64,000 bases of DNA from Agapetus fuscipes (GCA_951799405.1 OX637359.1:7498201-7562200), one strand, 5' to 3'; shown: positions 10,501-21,707, counted from the first letter of the stretch. A program made the numbers and translations. The notes: generated by a model not told the origin, from the sequence alone.

Positions 10501-12456
10501 GTTTGTACACATTTTTCCGATCTACACAATCAAGGTGAGTTTACCCACCCTTTTTTGTATTCGGGGTACTGTAGAGTATAAGGAAATAGATTTCACGTAC
10601 CATTGTGGTTTTTATAAATATCCTCAGGCCGGCTGGATTCCTTTCCTTGTCCTTGTGTGGTGTTGTTGGTGCATTTTATTTTGAGGCTGAACTCCAAGGT
10701 GTCATTTTCACTGGCTTCTGCTGATCCTAGAAAAAAGCAAAGACACACGATCAGAATATTATTGGATAGCATGGATTTCAGACAGACCAAACATACGGCA
10801 GAAAAGTCAGCATAGCTCAGTTGTTACAGTTTCAGAACAAACATGCAACAGCTGTCCGGCCAAGTCTAGTTGACAGATAAGTTGGGATAACCGTTTCTTT
10901 ATCTTGTCACTAGACAAGATTTTGAGATTTTTATGAGACGTAGGAGTGAATATTGCTCATTTCTCAATATGTGGCTGAAATAAACCAGTTTTTGTCCTTT
11001 GATGGGCATCAGAAGATCAGCTCTGGTATTCATATGGGAAAGAACCTCTGCATTTGTGATTTGATCTATCCAGGATGTTTTTCAACATCTGATGGCACAC
11101 CCACATTTCAAAGGCAATGATTTTGTTCTCGAGGCAACGTGTAAGTATCTACCTTACATATTATGACTGTGATAATAATAGAAGGACTAAAATAATAGTT
11201 AAGAGGAACCTTCAGGTCTGTATTCAAACAATCTGGGATCAGCCTTTAGGGGGATGAGGCCCAGCCGATGAGCCAGGACTTCGTCCTGCAGCAGGGAAGT
11301 GTTGTTGCTGATCAGCACCGTCTCTATAGCCATGCTGGGCACCTCGCTGAGCATCAGGCGACGGAAGGCGTTGGCGAAGGCCGGCTGGATCCCAATCAGG
11401 TCAAACTCCATCTCCAGGGGATCCAGTCGAACTACTACTATACGGAATGACTTCTTGAACTTCTTGCGGCTCCACGGTTCGTCTGCCATGCCAAAGTCGT
11501 CGGGGCCAGGCTGAAATCATAGGTATTTAGTTATTTAAATACATAAAATATTAACCTGAATCACAGGCTCTATGAGTCATGCGTGCTTCCAGTACACAAC
11601 TATGACTTGGAAACAAAAGGGCCCACTCAGTATAGGGCCGACAGATTGAGGATGTGCCAAAGAGCTATTGAAAGGGTAATGCTAGGAATCGGCCTCAGAC
11701 AGAGTCCCCAACCAGACAGACGCCCTGGTGCCATCAATGTCGTACAACGCATGGCCTGCTTAAAGTGGTGCTGGGTAGGTTACGTCGCAAGACAGGAAAG
11801 GGATTGTCCAATGGCGACCCAAGATGTCAAAGCAAGGAGTAGGGAGACCACAACTGACGTGGCTGGACGACATCAAGGGAACTGCAGGCTGGATATAGCT
11901 GAAAACAGGCCAATAGAAAAGTATGGAGAAGATTGGAGGAGGCTTACGTCCAGGAGTGGACTGAGAAAGGCTGATGAAGAAGTAGAAGAGGAGATTTGTG
12001 CATGGCATCTTCAATAGTTCATCTTCAAAACCAAACAACAACAAAATTTGTGACACAGCAGGGTTACTTGGACGAAGGCTAAGAAATATATTGTTATTGG
12101 TTAAGTTCTAGAAGCATACATAATATGTAACGTTAATACGCCGAAGCAATTCTAATTTCGAACATCCGTTCCTAGATTTAGTCGTGTTTTGTGGGGTCTA
12201 ATAAGGTTCCGGTTAAAATAACAATAAGATTTAATGGTCGCCTCAAATTTTCGTCAGGATGAATATTCAAGTTAAATGGTTACATTTTACTATAAAAACA
12301 AGCCGAAATTTTACAATACCAGTTTAAAAGTATCCCCAATATTCAAAATAAATAAATTTGAGGTTATGTTGTAGTAAGGCATTTGAATTTAAGTTTGAGA
12401 GTTAGAATTACCTTGAGACGAAACTCTTCCAAATAAATACGGGGTTTATTATCCAT
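7489..12456 (-). CDS. POLR1C: DNA-directed RNA polymerases I and III subunit RPAC1 (AC40), complete, six exons
   Basis: AC40 pairs with AC19 (POLR1D) to form the alpha-like assembly platform shared by RNA polymerases I and III in the nucleus. Exons on the minus strand are 12412-12456, 11210-11510, 10601-10726, 8926-9108, 7956-8177 and 7489-7598. They total 987 nt and encode 328 residues, close to the usual 330-346. The alpha/D-family signature is clear: [19 protein letters not shown] at about residues 62-80, then [13 protein letters not shown] at 91-103. [13 protein letters not shown] and [13 protein letters not shown] in exon 4 match the family, as does the C-terminal VLKHKCRMF. Intron phases are 0,1,1,1,1. 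The introns carry MITEs, a solo LTR, an R250 copy and a pogo-like fragment. A possible minus-strand AATAAA lies at 7281-7286, about 200 bp past the stop. Confidence 0.95.
7956..8177 (-). CDS. POLR1C: POLR1C exon 5
   Basis: Acceptor CCACAG|CTAGTT and donor T|GTGAGT. It starts [11 protein letters not shown] and runs to [10 protein letters not shown]. The split phenylalanine codon joins exon 6. Confidence 0.93.
8243..8580. mobile_element. pogo-like MITE, left part only
   Basis: Same left end (CAGTGGAACCTCTCATAACG) and internal AATAAAATTACGTGCTTATA as the copy at 37.2 kb; diverges after about 8575. In POLR1C intron 4. Confidence 0.75.
8926..9108 (-). CDS. POLR1C: POLR1C exon 4
   Basis: Acceptor GTTTCAG|TTACAT and donor GTCG|GTAAGC. 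It encodes [11 protein letters not shown] through VHDDILIAK to [11 protein letters not shown], the best conserved central segment of AC40. Confidence 0.95.
9141..9578 (+). mobile_element. solo LTR, 438 bp
   Basis: TG...CA ends with a perfect 4-bp target duplication ATAC (9137-9140 and 9579-9582). Contains a TATATAAGG box and AATAAA-type signals. It has an internal duplication of ATTAATATAGGTGTACA. Located in POLR1C intron 3. Confidence 0.85.
9821..10066 (-). repeat. R250, full length
   Basis: In POLR1C intron 3. Confidence 0.8.
10145..10387. mobile_element. MITE with 57-bp inverted termini, 243 bp
   Basis: CGGGGCTATTCTTAGACATT at each end continues as an inverted repeat for about 57 bp with one mismatch; TAT flanks both sides. 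In POLR1C intron 3. Confidence 0.82.
10601..10726 (-). CDS. POLR1C: POLR1C exon 3
   Basis: Acceptor TTTTCTAG|GATCAG and donor AATG|GTACGT. It encodes [18 protein letters not shown], a typical strand of the insertion domain, then a polar linker. Phase 1 at both ends. Confidence 0.92.
11210..11510 (-). CDS. POLR1C: POLR1C exon 2
   Basis: Acceptor TTTCAG|CCTGGC and donor GAAG|GTTCCT, ending in phase 1. It holds the RNA polymerase alpha-family signature ([17 protein letters not shown] and [10 protein letters not shown]). The interrupted glycine codon is completed by exon 3. Confidence 0.93.
11583..12056 (+). mobile_element. RTE-like LINE C-terminal fragment
   Basis: The plus frame carries [32 protein letters not shown], then [15 protein letters not shown] and [11 protein letters not shown]. 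This is the arthropod endonuclease-reverse transcriptase C-terminus (ERVMLGI, LKWQWAGH). A frameshift precedes the [11 protein letters not shown] region. It lies in POLR1C intron 1. Confidence 0.7.
12412..12456 (-). CDS. POLR1C: POLR1C exon 1
   Basis: Fifteen codons, [15 protein letters not shown], ending at AAG|GTAATT in phase 0. I chose this start because it supplies the N-terminal residues that precede PGPDDFG in exon 2; the in-frame Met in exon 2 would lose them. Confidence 0.85.
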
Positions 12457-12714
12457 ATTAAAGTTAGGAGGCTGGTAAAAATGTTTTATTTAAAAATATA
12501 TATTGTTGACATTCAAATCTGACAGCTCGCGCACATTGTCGTTGGTGATACCATTAGTAAAATAACGATAAAAATAAACACACGTCATGTAGGTATTAGG
12601 GGGGAAATGTATTGCTGGTCATACAAGATAATATGGCGGCTTATTTAAACTCGGCGCAAAACTTGAATTTAAAACTTTCTTCTCGGCGGGCAAACGTCAC
12701 ACTTGCTTACAGTT

Positions 12715-13110
12715 GTTGAAATGGACTTCAGAAGCGTGATTGGGGAATAATGGAGTGATAGAGTGAGGAATGATTTTGTAAGAGAAGAATGTGGTGCAAG
12801 AGAAAGTGTGAAAGTAAAGATTAAAAGAAGTTTGTTAAGATGGTTCGGACACATAGAGAAAATGAGTGATGAAAGACTGACAAAGAAAGTATATGATGCA
12901 AGATAGATGGATGTTGTGGTAGAGGAAGACCGAGAAAGGTATGGATGGATCAAATTTCTGAAATTGTGAATGAATGGAATATCCAGAGTCATAATAAAAG
13001 GAGAGCTTGTTTGAAAAAGGTTATGACTCTGGAGGAAATGAAAGAAATAAGTAAGACAAATATGGATACACAAAATTGGTGGTTGATCTGTAATGCTGAC
13101 GGCTATTTTT
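12715..13110 (+). mobile_element. RTE-like LINE C-terminus (family 2), joined to R250
   Basis: The plus frames read [17 protein letters not shown], then LLRWFGHIEKMSDERLTKKV, then with shifts RERYGWI and a terminal WWLICNADG. About 100 bp of AT-rich sequence follows, then an R250 copy at 13211. Confidence 0.75.
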
Positions 13111-13210
13111 GTAAATTTTAAATTAGAATTTATAATTTGTATTTGATTTTAATGTTTATCCATATTATTATTTGCTTAGTTCTAAAATGTAATTTCTTGT
13201 ATATGTCTAT

Positions 13211-13468
13211 GCTTGACTTATAGGTTGGTATGCAGCTGTGAGCTGACCACCCATGCTGTAGAAAATGGTTCACTTGGCCAATGTCACCCCTGTTTCAGGG
13301 AAGGTCGGCAGGAGTTGCAGGGTGTAGGTATGTCCATTTGAGATTTGGTTTTTATGTTGCAGGTTCGCAAGCGGCATGCGCAAGCGCGAACTTGTACCTG
13401 TTTGCTTGTGAGAATGCATGTAATGTGAATCCCCAATGTTACATATCTTTGCAACTTAGATTAGATTA
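13211..13468 (+). repeat. R250, full length, 3' of a LINE
   Basis: Follows the LINE C-terminus at 12715-13110 on the same strand; ends CAACTTAGATTAGATTAG. Confidence 0.85.
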
Positions 13469-13609
13469 GGCTCTAAGCAAAACAAAAAAAAAAAAATATT
13501 TGCCTTTTACTGCCAACACAATTTTTTCAATGTCAATGTGTGTTTTCAATGTCAATAAAAACAAAATCAATGTCAATAAAAACAAAATCAAAAATGTATT
13601 TTAATTATC

Positions 13610-13790
13610 TATAATCAATAATTTAAGTTTCAAATATTTATTGCATTTAAGATTTATATTAAATGCATTCCCACAAGCAGACACGTATAAGTCCGCGCTT
13701 TAACATGCCGCATGTGAACCTACCATAAAAAACCCAATGTTAAATGAACATAAGCCCTGCAACTCTTGCCAACATTCCCTGAAACGGGGT
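13610..13790 (-). repeat. R250, truncated partner of a dimer
   Basis: Stops at CCCTGAAACGGGG, the same internal break as the copy at 2283-2452. Confidence 0.75.
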
Positions 13791-14041
13791 CTAATCTAAT
13801 CTAAGCTGCAAGGATATATACCATTTAAGATTTATATCAAATGCATTCCCACAAGCAGACATGTATGATTTCGCGCTAACACATGCCGCATGTGGACCTA
13901 CATTATAAGAACCCATCTCAAATGAACATAAGCCCTGCAACTCTTGCCGTCCTTCCCTGAGACAGGGGTGATATTGGCAAAGTGAACCATTTTTTTTACA
14001 GTATGGTTGGTCAGCTTCATACCAATCTATAAGTCAAGGAA
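13791..14041 (-). repeat. R250, full length
   Basis: Second half of a dimer; ends TATAAGTCAAGGAATC. Confidence 0.82.
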
Positions 14042-14145
14042 TCATCGATCAACATAAAAGACATAGATGGCGTAGGTCTGTTTCTTCCCATAGTAACAAA
14101 CTTGTTATAAAGTTTTCATCAAGATCATCTTCATCACCACTCTTC

Positions 14146-14190
14146 ACGCTGAGGAAGCCCATCGTTAACATGGGTGAAACGTCCGGAAGT
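14146..14190 (+). ncRNA. hammerhead-like motif of a third Penelope-type repeat
   Basis: CTGAGGAAGCCCATCG...ATGGGTGAAACGTCC, followed by GGAAGTTCCAGCTC. A related copy lies at 43,679-43,716 (GCCCATCGTAGACATGGGC) and its distal part at 8,836. Confidence 0.4.
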
Positions 14191-15054
14191 TCCAGCTCGC
14201 ATAAACCACGATAACAGTTCCCGGAAAACATCTCTGCAGCAATGATTCTTATGTTTAATATTATTTTTCTTCCTCTGTTTTGAGTCAGAAAATGGATGTA
14301 TAAAATTTGAAATCAGAATTTATTCTCAGCAGGCAAACAACGCAACCAATAACAAAATATTTTCCCAAGAAACCTGGTTGTGTGATGTCACAGTTTTATT
14401 ATCTTTGGAATTTCCGCAGTTTTTTCATAAAATACTTGAAATCAAATATTCTCTAAGCCAACACTTATTTTAACTGTTATCTTTTATTTATTTAGATATC
14501 AGCCACAAATAATATTTGAGATTAAAGAAATAACTAAACAGTTTATGACATTATCTTATCTCATAATAATTTGAATTAATTATCAAGATTTTTAATTTAC
14601 ACCTATGGTTAAGGAGACATGCTAAACCATTTTTTACAGTATGGGTGGTCAGCCTCATACCAACTAATAAGTTATGGGCCTGGTCGCGGTTGAAAAGATA
14701 ATATTGTGAACCACTGGCATACAGCAATACCAACTTGACAATATTATAATTCCTCTTAAAAAACAACTTACCAACCTACCTTCTATATTTATCTGAACAG
14801 CTTCTTATAGATATGATATACTTAAACAATAACACCATTTTAAAGATAAAAGTTTAAAAAATTTTAAAGATAAAAAAATTAAAAAAAAAAAGGTGAAATA
14901 TTTATTCAGAAATAAACTTCATTCCAATGCAAAAATGATTATTTTTCATCCTAAATCGTCAGTCAGAAAAGGTGCCTCCTGAAGACATTGGCTCCATCGC
15001 CAGTGAAGTATTGAGAATAATCTGAGTGTTCTCATAACGGATTGTCTAATCTAA

Positions 15055-15243
15055 TCTAAGTTGTAAAGATATATTAACATTTAATGTTCATATTAAATGC
15101 ATGCCCACAGACATGTGTAAGTACTCGTTACAAATGCTGCATGTGCACTTACAATTCAACAACCAAACCTCAAATGAACATGAGCTGAGCAACTTTTGCT
15201 GACCTTCCCTGCAACAGGGGTGACATTGGCAAAGAGAACCATT
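15055..15243 (-). repeat. R250, truncated
   Basis: The outer 40 bp (GGTTGGTATG end) is missing. Confidence 0.75.
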
Positions 15244-15492
15244 ATTATAGCTAATACTCGAAATAGACGAAATACTCAAAAAGAGTAATTAATATTTTAT
15301 ATGAATTAAAATATGTGAATACATCTGCACAACTAAGATTATAGATAGAGATACACAATTATTCCATTTTTAAAGATAAAAACAACATTATCAGGCAAAA
15401 TATTTATTCAAAAATAAACTTCATTCAAATACAAAAATATAAACGATTCTCTTACAATAAAAAATGAAATGTTTGTTCTGTGTTTTTGAGGT

Positions 15493-15739
15493 TTACACAA
15501 CATAGTGCATGACGCTAACAACGGCCATGTAGAGAGTGACAGCGAAGCCTATTCCCCAGGCGAGACCGCGGGCCGGTTGTGGGATGACCACCACGGCATA
15601 GACAATAGTGTGGATGATTCTGGCCGCGGTGAACACACGCATCAGAGTTGTGGCCAGGAAGATGCTGGGACCAGTGAGGAGGTACAGTGCGCTGATGAAC
15701 AGGAATGCGGGGATGTTTTCTAGGTCGTTTAGATGAGCC
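15493..15739 (-). CDS. Mgstl: MGST gene A exon 3 and stop
   Basis: Acceptor TTTCAG|GGCTCA. It begins RAHLNDLENIPAFLF, carries the remaining membrane helices and ends VSVMHYVV before TAA at 15495-15493. Confidence 0.93.
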
Positions 15740-18700
15740 CTGAAAGAAAAAAGCGATTATTGTTTAAGAAAGCGCTAACGAGCAGTTTAGGGATTTTGTT
15801 CGTCAAGGGATTTGCAGTAATCCTGTCCGTTATATTCATATTATTACTAATGATTTATTGGTCTTGGATAGGGGTCGGCAACCTGCGGCTCGCGAGCCAC
15901 ATGCGGCTCTTTGGTTGTGAAGTTGCGGCTCTTTAGTTCCTTAAGAAAATATTAAAATTTATAAATATACACTCCTGATTGAAAACACAAAAATCATTCT
16001 GAATCGATTAACGAGGATAAGCAGCGATTCTATCTCTCAACCACTCGCTTTTCACCCTCCCCCCCGTCGACGCTATTTATTGTTGGCAAGAAAAAAATTG
16101 TGGCTCTTTACGAACTTTGAAATTTGTAAATTTTGGCTCTTCCGACTCAAAAGGTTGCCGACCGCTGGTCTAGGACCTAGGTTATTTAGATGGAACCAAA
16201 AAAAAGAACAGATTATATTTTAACAAAGCATTAATGAGTGATTCTGCTCTTTCTTTTGCCAAGCTGCATACACAGTGGATTCATAGCAATCCTGTCAAAT
16301 ATATTATTATTACATTGTTTGGTTGTTTTGATGAGACCTTAAAGTGTTGTCTGTGCTTTCTTTTGCCAAGCTGCATCCGCAGTGGATTTGCAGTAATCCT
16401 GTCCTTTAGATCAGCGGTTTCCAAACTGGGAGGCGCGGGCTATGGCCAGGGCAGGCGCCAAAAACTTTTCAAAAGTCTGTTCTAAGATTCTACAAGAGAG
16501 AACACTATGCATTGATCTGTATACTGGAGTGAGTGTTCATCAGATCAGTAACATATCAATCATTGAAATATTCTCTTCAGTTTTATACAGTTGCCTGCCC
16601 TTCAGTTGACCAGAGTATCTGCTCATGTAACATGATCTAACTGAATTATAATTATAAATGTTAACCTCCTGACTCTCTCCACATCAGGGTCCGTCTTCAC
16701 AGTGAGGTTCTTGTCTCCCTTCTTGGCGAAGGACTTCACGTCCTCGGGATTAGCAAAGATCTGAAACAAACAATTGTATTGTGAAAGAAAGCGGCACAGC
16801 CGCATTTGAGACGTGGTTGCACAGGAAAATGCTTCACAACACAACAAAGCTACACATATAGTGTAACATCTTGCCTTCGTAAAGCTTTTTATTTTTAAGG
16901 GTAAGGGGGCCGGTCTCACTCTAACCACTTGCAATTAAAGTGGGGTTTCCAAGCTTCCGAGGGGGCTGATTCTCATTTTTGTGAAGGCTGAGTACACCCT
17001 TGGTGGGGATTGAAACCTTGCTCTTGGCATGGAATGCAAGCATTTTACCAACTGAGCTATCGACCGGAATTTTTACAATTTGGTCGTCGCTACAAAGCGC
17101 CAATTGCCAAGCAAGCCTGAATTTCTGTAAGGCTGGAAGGACCTTTGGTGACCTAAGGAGAGCAAATTGCAGTAGACAACTGCTAAAGGACGTCAAGGTT
17201 CATAAGATCACATATCTGAGTCACGCTCAATGGGGAGATAATTACAGTTTGCTTCAAATAATACTCAGCGGAAGATTAAGGGGCAGCGTGGTCCTGGTAG
17301 AAGGCAACCTCTTTACTGCGCAACATACAAGGCTTAATCGGGAGGAGGCATGTTGGGGAGCTGTTACGGCTAGCGCAGGATAGAGAAGCCTTTGCCAAAG
17401 TGATTGCCAACATCACGGGGACCTAAGAAGGCACAAGAAGAAGAAGAATAACTAACAAATTTAAAGACTCTAAAAAACTCTAATGTGTGTCTGAACACAC
17501 ATTAGAGTTTTTTTTTCAATATGTGTATGATGACAATTTCCGTGTTTCCATATATGCCTGCCTACACGTGCTGCGCACATTACGTCATTCTAGTTTAAAG
17601 TCCGGTTTCGCTAGCACACTTTTCCCCTGCTCTGATTAACAAGATCCATGAGAACTGACAAACAACAAAAATATAGGGGACAGTTTTATGCTAGAATCTC
17701 AGGCCAGCTCGTGCCACTTCTTATTGACTCGCAGGTGCTAAAGTCTTAATTCTGCTCCTCTTTATTATGCTGGCGATAGTGTATTATGCTTGCTCGATCT
17801 GTTCCTCATCTTTTAAGTGCTGCTCCTAGTCGTTTTGCTGGTAATAGTATTGTCACGAACTTGAAATACGTACGTGCACTTGTACATGCATATATAGTGA
17901 GACGAACTATGAAATTAAAGTGCCTACGCGCACCTATACATGTACAATAGAACCATCTAGGAGTAGTCCATGATTGTGTTAGTGTATTGGAATGAAGTTC
18001 TGGTGAAAGAATGATCTAGAGAATGCGAGAAAGACCTCTCTGGTACCCCATATAAGGGACTGAAATGGTACGGAGAGTCAGTGGCTTAGAGCAATTTGCC
18101 GTGAAAGACCAATAAACAGTGATTGTCAAGTTGTAAACTAAATTGTGCAAAATAAATTCTGTAAAAATTAATTATTGCATTTTAATTAAAAAGAGAACTC
18201 AGCAAAAACAACAGTATCTTTAGCATGCCTGTGCACTACAGATTTGTCTCATTTTGTAAAAAATCCACCTTTGGTTCTATATGATAACACAATAGGAAAT
18301 TATAATTACGGACAAGTCTGAACTAATCCGAACTTGTGTAAACCTGTCATATATTTGCAATGGAAAACCATTAGAAATAACATTAAATTTCTCAATTGAT
18401 TTTGTAATTCTATACCATAAACTGCTAGTAAATTGACTACATTTTTGAAAACTAGTCAACCTTGAAGTTATGGCAAATTCAAACATTATTTTATGACAGA
18501 TTGAACAGGCAAATCATTATGATCTAAAGGCAGTGCCTTTTAGTGCTAGCATCTATAATCTAAGTTGCAAAAATATACTAAAATTTAGGATTCATATAAA
18601 ATGTATCCCTACAAGCAGACTCGTTTAAGGTCACGCTTACACATGCCGCGTGTAGCCCTATCTCAATTGCACATAAACCCTGCAACTCTTGAAGATCTTG

Positions 18701-21700
18701 AATCATAGCGTTATATGATACGTCAATGCCATTAATGAAAGAAGGGTGACATTGATAAAGTGAACAGATATTTAATCCAGTGTTTCCCAACCTTTTTTCA
18801 AGCGATTTCTAATCGCTTTGTTTTAATCTAGGTATATAATTATTGTGATTTAAGTACTTAAGTCGAAAATACTTGAGGTGAAATAAATACTCAACTTGTG
18901 AAAATAATCTGTGTTTTCCAACACTTTTATACTTTCTCATAAAAATGAATTTCCACTGTGTAAATAAACACACTCAAAGAAGTTAACAGTTGATTTTAAG
19001 CTCATACTTACTATCTCTTTATTTAGAATCTTACACAATAAGTATATAAATTAAAACAGTGGTTCCCAACCCAGGTTGGGAATGCGGTTAGAAATCGCTT
19101 GAAAAAAGGTTGGGAAACACTGCATTAAAATGAGGTTCCCACATGAATTGACATAGACGAAATTGTGCCGTTATTAAGCCGGGTTGTTAGGTTGAAGGTC
19201 AACTAATATTTTGTTATTGGTTTCAGATGACCATAGTCCCATACAAATAATATTTGGATGATTTATTTGGTGAGCACTGTTTTTGTGTGTATCACACCTC
19301 AAGAGTCCTCTGCAAGCTTGGTCGTCGCTATAGAAAGCACCAATACTCAAGCAAGATCCAGTTCTTGGGTAAAGGTTCAACCCAGCGAAGAAGTGTTCAA
19401 GCAAGAACTGCCTCCTGTCCGACAAGCTGCTCCATGGATGATCTCTTTGCGGGAAACCAAAGAGCTGTAGACATTGTCCGTTACTGGGCCAATACGGTGT
19501 GAAGCTGACACGAAGAAGAAGAAGAACCCAGCGAAGAGCATATCTATATCTATAAAGAAGGATGTGTGTATGTATGTATGTATGTATGTCCCCTATACTC
19601 ATAAACCGCTCATCCGATTTTGACGAAATTTTCAGGAAACATGTAACATATTCTTAGAACGAATCCTGTGAAGTTTGATGGTGATCAAATGAACAATGAT
19701 TCTCAATTCTCGATATTTCAGCAACGAGGTCGGTAAATTTTGAAACCACCCAATAGAAGAAGACCATTATATTCAACTACAATACATAATCTTAGTTGCA
19801 AATATACATTTACATTAAAGATTCATATAAAATGCATGCTCACAAGTAGGCACATGTAAGTTCACGCTTACAAATGCTGCATGTGTACCTACTCATAATT
19901 TAAAATCCAAATCTAAAATGAACAACCCAGTAACTTTTACTTTACGCCAACTTGAAATGGATGTTATTCAGCTCCTGAGTGGCTTGACACTCATTTCTTA
20001 TGAAGGCTGAGTAAGCCTTGCCGGTATTTTATTTTGGGTTAGAAATAAACACTGAAACGAGAAATAATTTCTGACAACTTCAGTGGGATTCTAACTCGAG
20101 ATCTTGGCATGGAATGCAGTTACTCTACCAACTAAGCTATAGACCGGACTTTTTACAAATATGGTGGATCGATATCGGTTTGGTTAGGGGTAAGCAACCT
20201 GCGGCTCACCAGCCACATGCGGCTCTTTGGGTGTGAAGTTACGGCTCTTTAGCTTCATACGCAAATATAAAAAAAACACAGAATTATACTTCTGATCGAA
20301 AAAAACTAAATCGTTCTGAATCGATTAACGATCTCTCCGCTACTTGTACTCGCTTTTCACCCCCCACCCTCCCCCCGCCCCATCGACGCTATTTATTGTT
20401 GGCAAAAAAACATTTGTGGCTCTTTACAAATCCAAATCCAAAATAAGATATGTATCATTTGAGATTCACATCAAATGCATTCCCATAAGCAGACACGCAT
20501 AATTTCGCGCTCACACATACCGCATGTGGAACTACAATTTAAAAACCCAATCTTAAATGAACATAAGCCCTGCAACTCTTGCCGACCTTCCCTGAAACAG
20601 GGGCGACATTGGCAGAGTGAACCATTTTCTATTTATAGTTGGTCAGATGCATATTGACCTATACAAGAAAAGAATACAAACAATAAATTAAATTTTATAA
20701 TCATACAATTAAAGAACTAATCTATAAAATTCACTATACTCTTTGAGCAAAGTGAAGAAATAAATGTATTCCAAACAATCAGGAATATTTTTCAATGTAA
20801 CCGCACTGTGAAACGTATGCAGTTGGGGAAAATGCTTCACACAATATGATGCACTTAAGTGTTTTTTCAACTATCTCCATAAAAGTGTTTAATTTATGTA
20901 AAGCAGCAAAGAGTTGCAGGGTGTATGTTCATTTGAGATTTGGGTTTTTATGTTGTAGGTTCACACGCAGAATGTGCAAGTGTGAACTTATACGTGTCTG
21001 CTTGTTGGCATGCACTTAATGTGAATTCCAAATGTAACAATTATATCCATGCAACTTAGAATAGATTAGATGAGTGACGTTACATAGCCGATTTTTTTAT
21101 CTTAAATATAAATGGAGCACCGCAATCGATTTTCCCTATGCTTGGCTCTGCTGCTTAACAGTTGTACCTAGACCTTTTTTTTTTAGAAAACGTGAAGATT
21201 AACCTAGAGATAAATTGTGTGAAGCTTGATTCCGATTAGCACACTTTTTTTTTTGATCCTGTTGTTTCCTCTTTTATCGGTAGAATAAAAATCTGTAGAT
21301 TGATACCACATGCCCAAATGGCGTAGTGAAACACGCCGGGTACTGCTAGTTTGAAAATAAAAATGGAAGGTAGGGTATATTTTTTTGTGCTCCGCCGGGA
21401 TTCGAACCCACAACCTTCCATTTACGAATCCGAAGCGGTACCACTAGACTACGGACCGTGTGCTGTTCGAAAAGAAAAATGTTTTTAGTTATAAATTATG
21501 CGTCCATTGACTTATTATTTGCACACCTACCTCCTTTCATGTGATAATCGTAGTTTTCTTGTAAAAAAAAATGGAGAAACAACTTACGCCTCTTGACATG
21601 CGAAGTCTCCCTGTCATCGGCGACATGATGAGCATTTTAATGACGAGGATAGATGCATACAGGGCGTAGCACCTGAACAGAGGGTCCTGCACGAATTCCG

Positions 21701-21707
21701 CCGACAT
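15493..21707 (-). CDS. Mgstl: microsomal glutathione S-transferase 1-like (MAPEG), gene A, three exons
   Basis: Membrane-bound trimeric glutathione transferase/peroxidase of the MAPEG family, expected in ER and outer mitochondrial membranes. Exons are 21588-21707, 16666-16760 and 15493-15739, totalling 462 nt or 153 residues, normal for MGST1. Visible family features are an N-terminal membrane helix (YALYASILVIKMLIMSP), a polar loop with NPEDV, the hallmark VERVRRAHLNDLENIPAF around residues 67-84, and three further hydrophobic helices including VYAVVVIPQPARG. Intron phases 0 and 2 are identical to gene B at 29433-31578, so the two are tandem duplicates. A second first-exon candidate at 22022-22141 could supply an alternative N-terminus. 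Confidence 0.92.
15869..16167. mobile_element. hAT MITE, 299 bp
   Basis: Termini TAGGGGTCGGCAACC and GGTTGCCGACCGCTG; flanks GTCTTGGA and GTCTAGGA form an 8-bp duplication with one mismatch. Confidence 0.8.
16412..16480. mobile_element. hAT terminus fragment
   Basis: CAGCGGTTTCCAAACTGGG is a typical hAT end; the other end is not found. Confidence 0.45.
16666..16760 (-). CDS. Mgstl: MGST gene A exon 2
   Basis: Acceptor GTTTCAG|ATCTTT and donor AGGAG|GTTAAC. It encodes IFANPEDVKSFAKKG to DPDVERVR with the final Arg codon split in phase 2. Confidence 0.92.
16844..17165 (-). mobile_element. SINE-A/SINE-B dimer
   Basis: On the minus strand, SINE-A body (17165-17077, GGCGCTTTGTAGCGACGACC) is fused to a complete SINE-B whose head reads GGTCGATAGCTCAGTTGGTA. 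Same junction type as at 40,590-40,615. Confidence 0.72.
17851..18213 (+). mobile_element. solo LTR, second family, 363 bp
   Basis: TGTCACGAAC start, CATATAAGGG promoter-like box, AATAAA, ACAACA end, with GTAT duplicated on both sides. In MGST gene A intron 1. Confidence 0.82.
18551..18770 (-). repeat. R250, diverged with internal insertion
   Basis: ATCTATAATCTAAGTTGC start is clear; an unrelated stretch interrupts the CTTCCCTGAAACAG site. Confidence 0.65.
18778..19122. mobile_element. MITE with 39-bp inverted termini (hAT-like)
   Basis: CAGTGTTTCCCAACCTTTTT at the left is matched by its reverse complement at the right over about 39 bp with one mismatch. No clear 8-bp duplication, so boundaries may be off. 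A smaller CAGTGGTTCCCAACC repeat lies near the right end. Confidence 0.7.
19247..19405 (-). mobile_element. SINE-A, 5'-truncated and rearranged
   Basis: Has the LINE-like tail (GTGATACACACAAAAACAG in antisense) and part of the body; the tRNA head is absent. Confidence 0.65.
19786..19940 (-). repeat. R250, truncated
   Basis: Ends near GTAACTTTTACT against SINE-B. Confidence 0.65.
19941..20153 (-). mobile_element. SINE-B, tail-truncated
   Basis: tRNA head TCTATAGCTTAGTTGGTAG and body; the 3' part is missing and it abuts an R250 fragment. Confidence 0.68.
20186..20430. mobile_element. hAT MITE, same family as 15.9 kb, right end lost
   Basis: Shares GGTAAGCAACCTGCGGCTC and ATCGACGCTATTTATTGTTG; truncated where R250 begins. 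Confidence 0.7.
20446..20668 (-). repeat. R250
   Basis: Lacks only the TTAGA end; joined to a truncated hAT MITE. Confidence 0.75.
20905..21072 (+). repeat. R250, truncated
   Basis: Begins AGAGTTGCAGGGTGTATG and ends CAACTTAGAATAGATTAG. Confidence 0.75.
21353..21461 (-). mobile_element. SINE-A, tRNA-head fragment
   Basis: Carries the tRNA-like head including B box GGTTCGAATCC, but the tail is lost. Confidence 0.7.
21588..21707 (-). CDS. Mgstl: MGST gene A exon 1
   Basis: Forty codons from MSAEFVQDPLFRCYALY to a GGC|GTAAGT donor in phase 0. It encodes the first transmembrane helix. Confidence 0.88.

Noticed and set aside
11268..11514. Plus-strand frames opposite POLR1C exon 2
   Set aside because: GC-rich exon on the other strand leaves open antisense frames; no recognisable protein.
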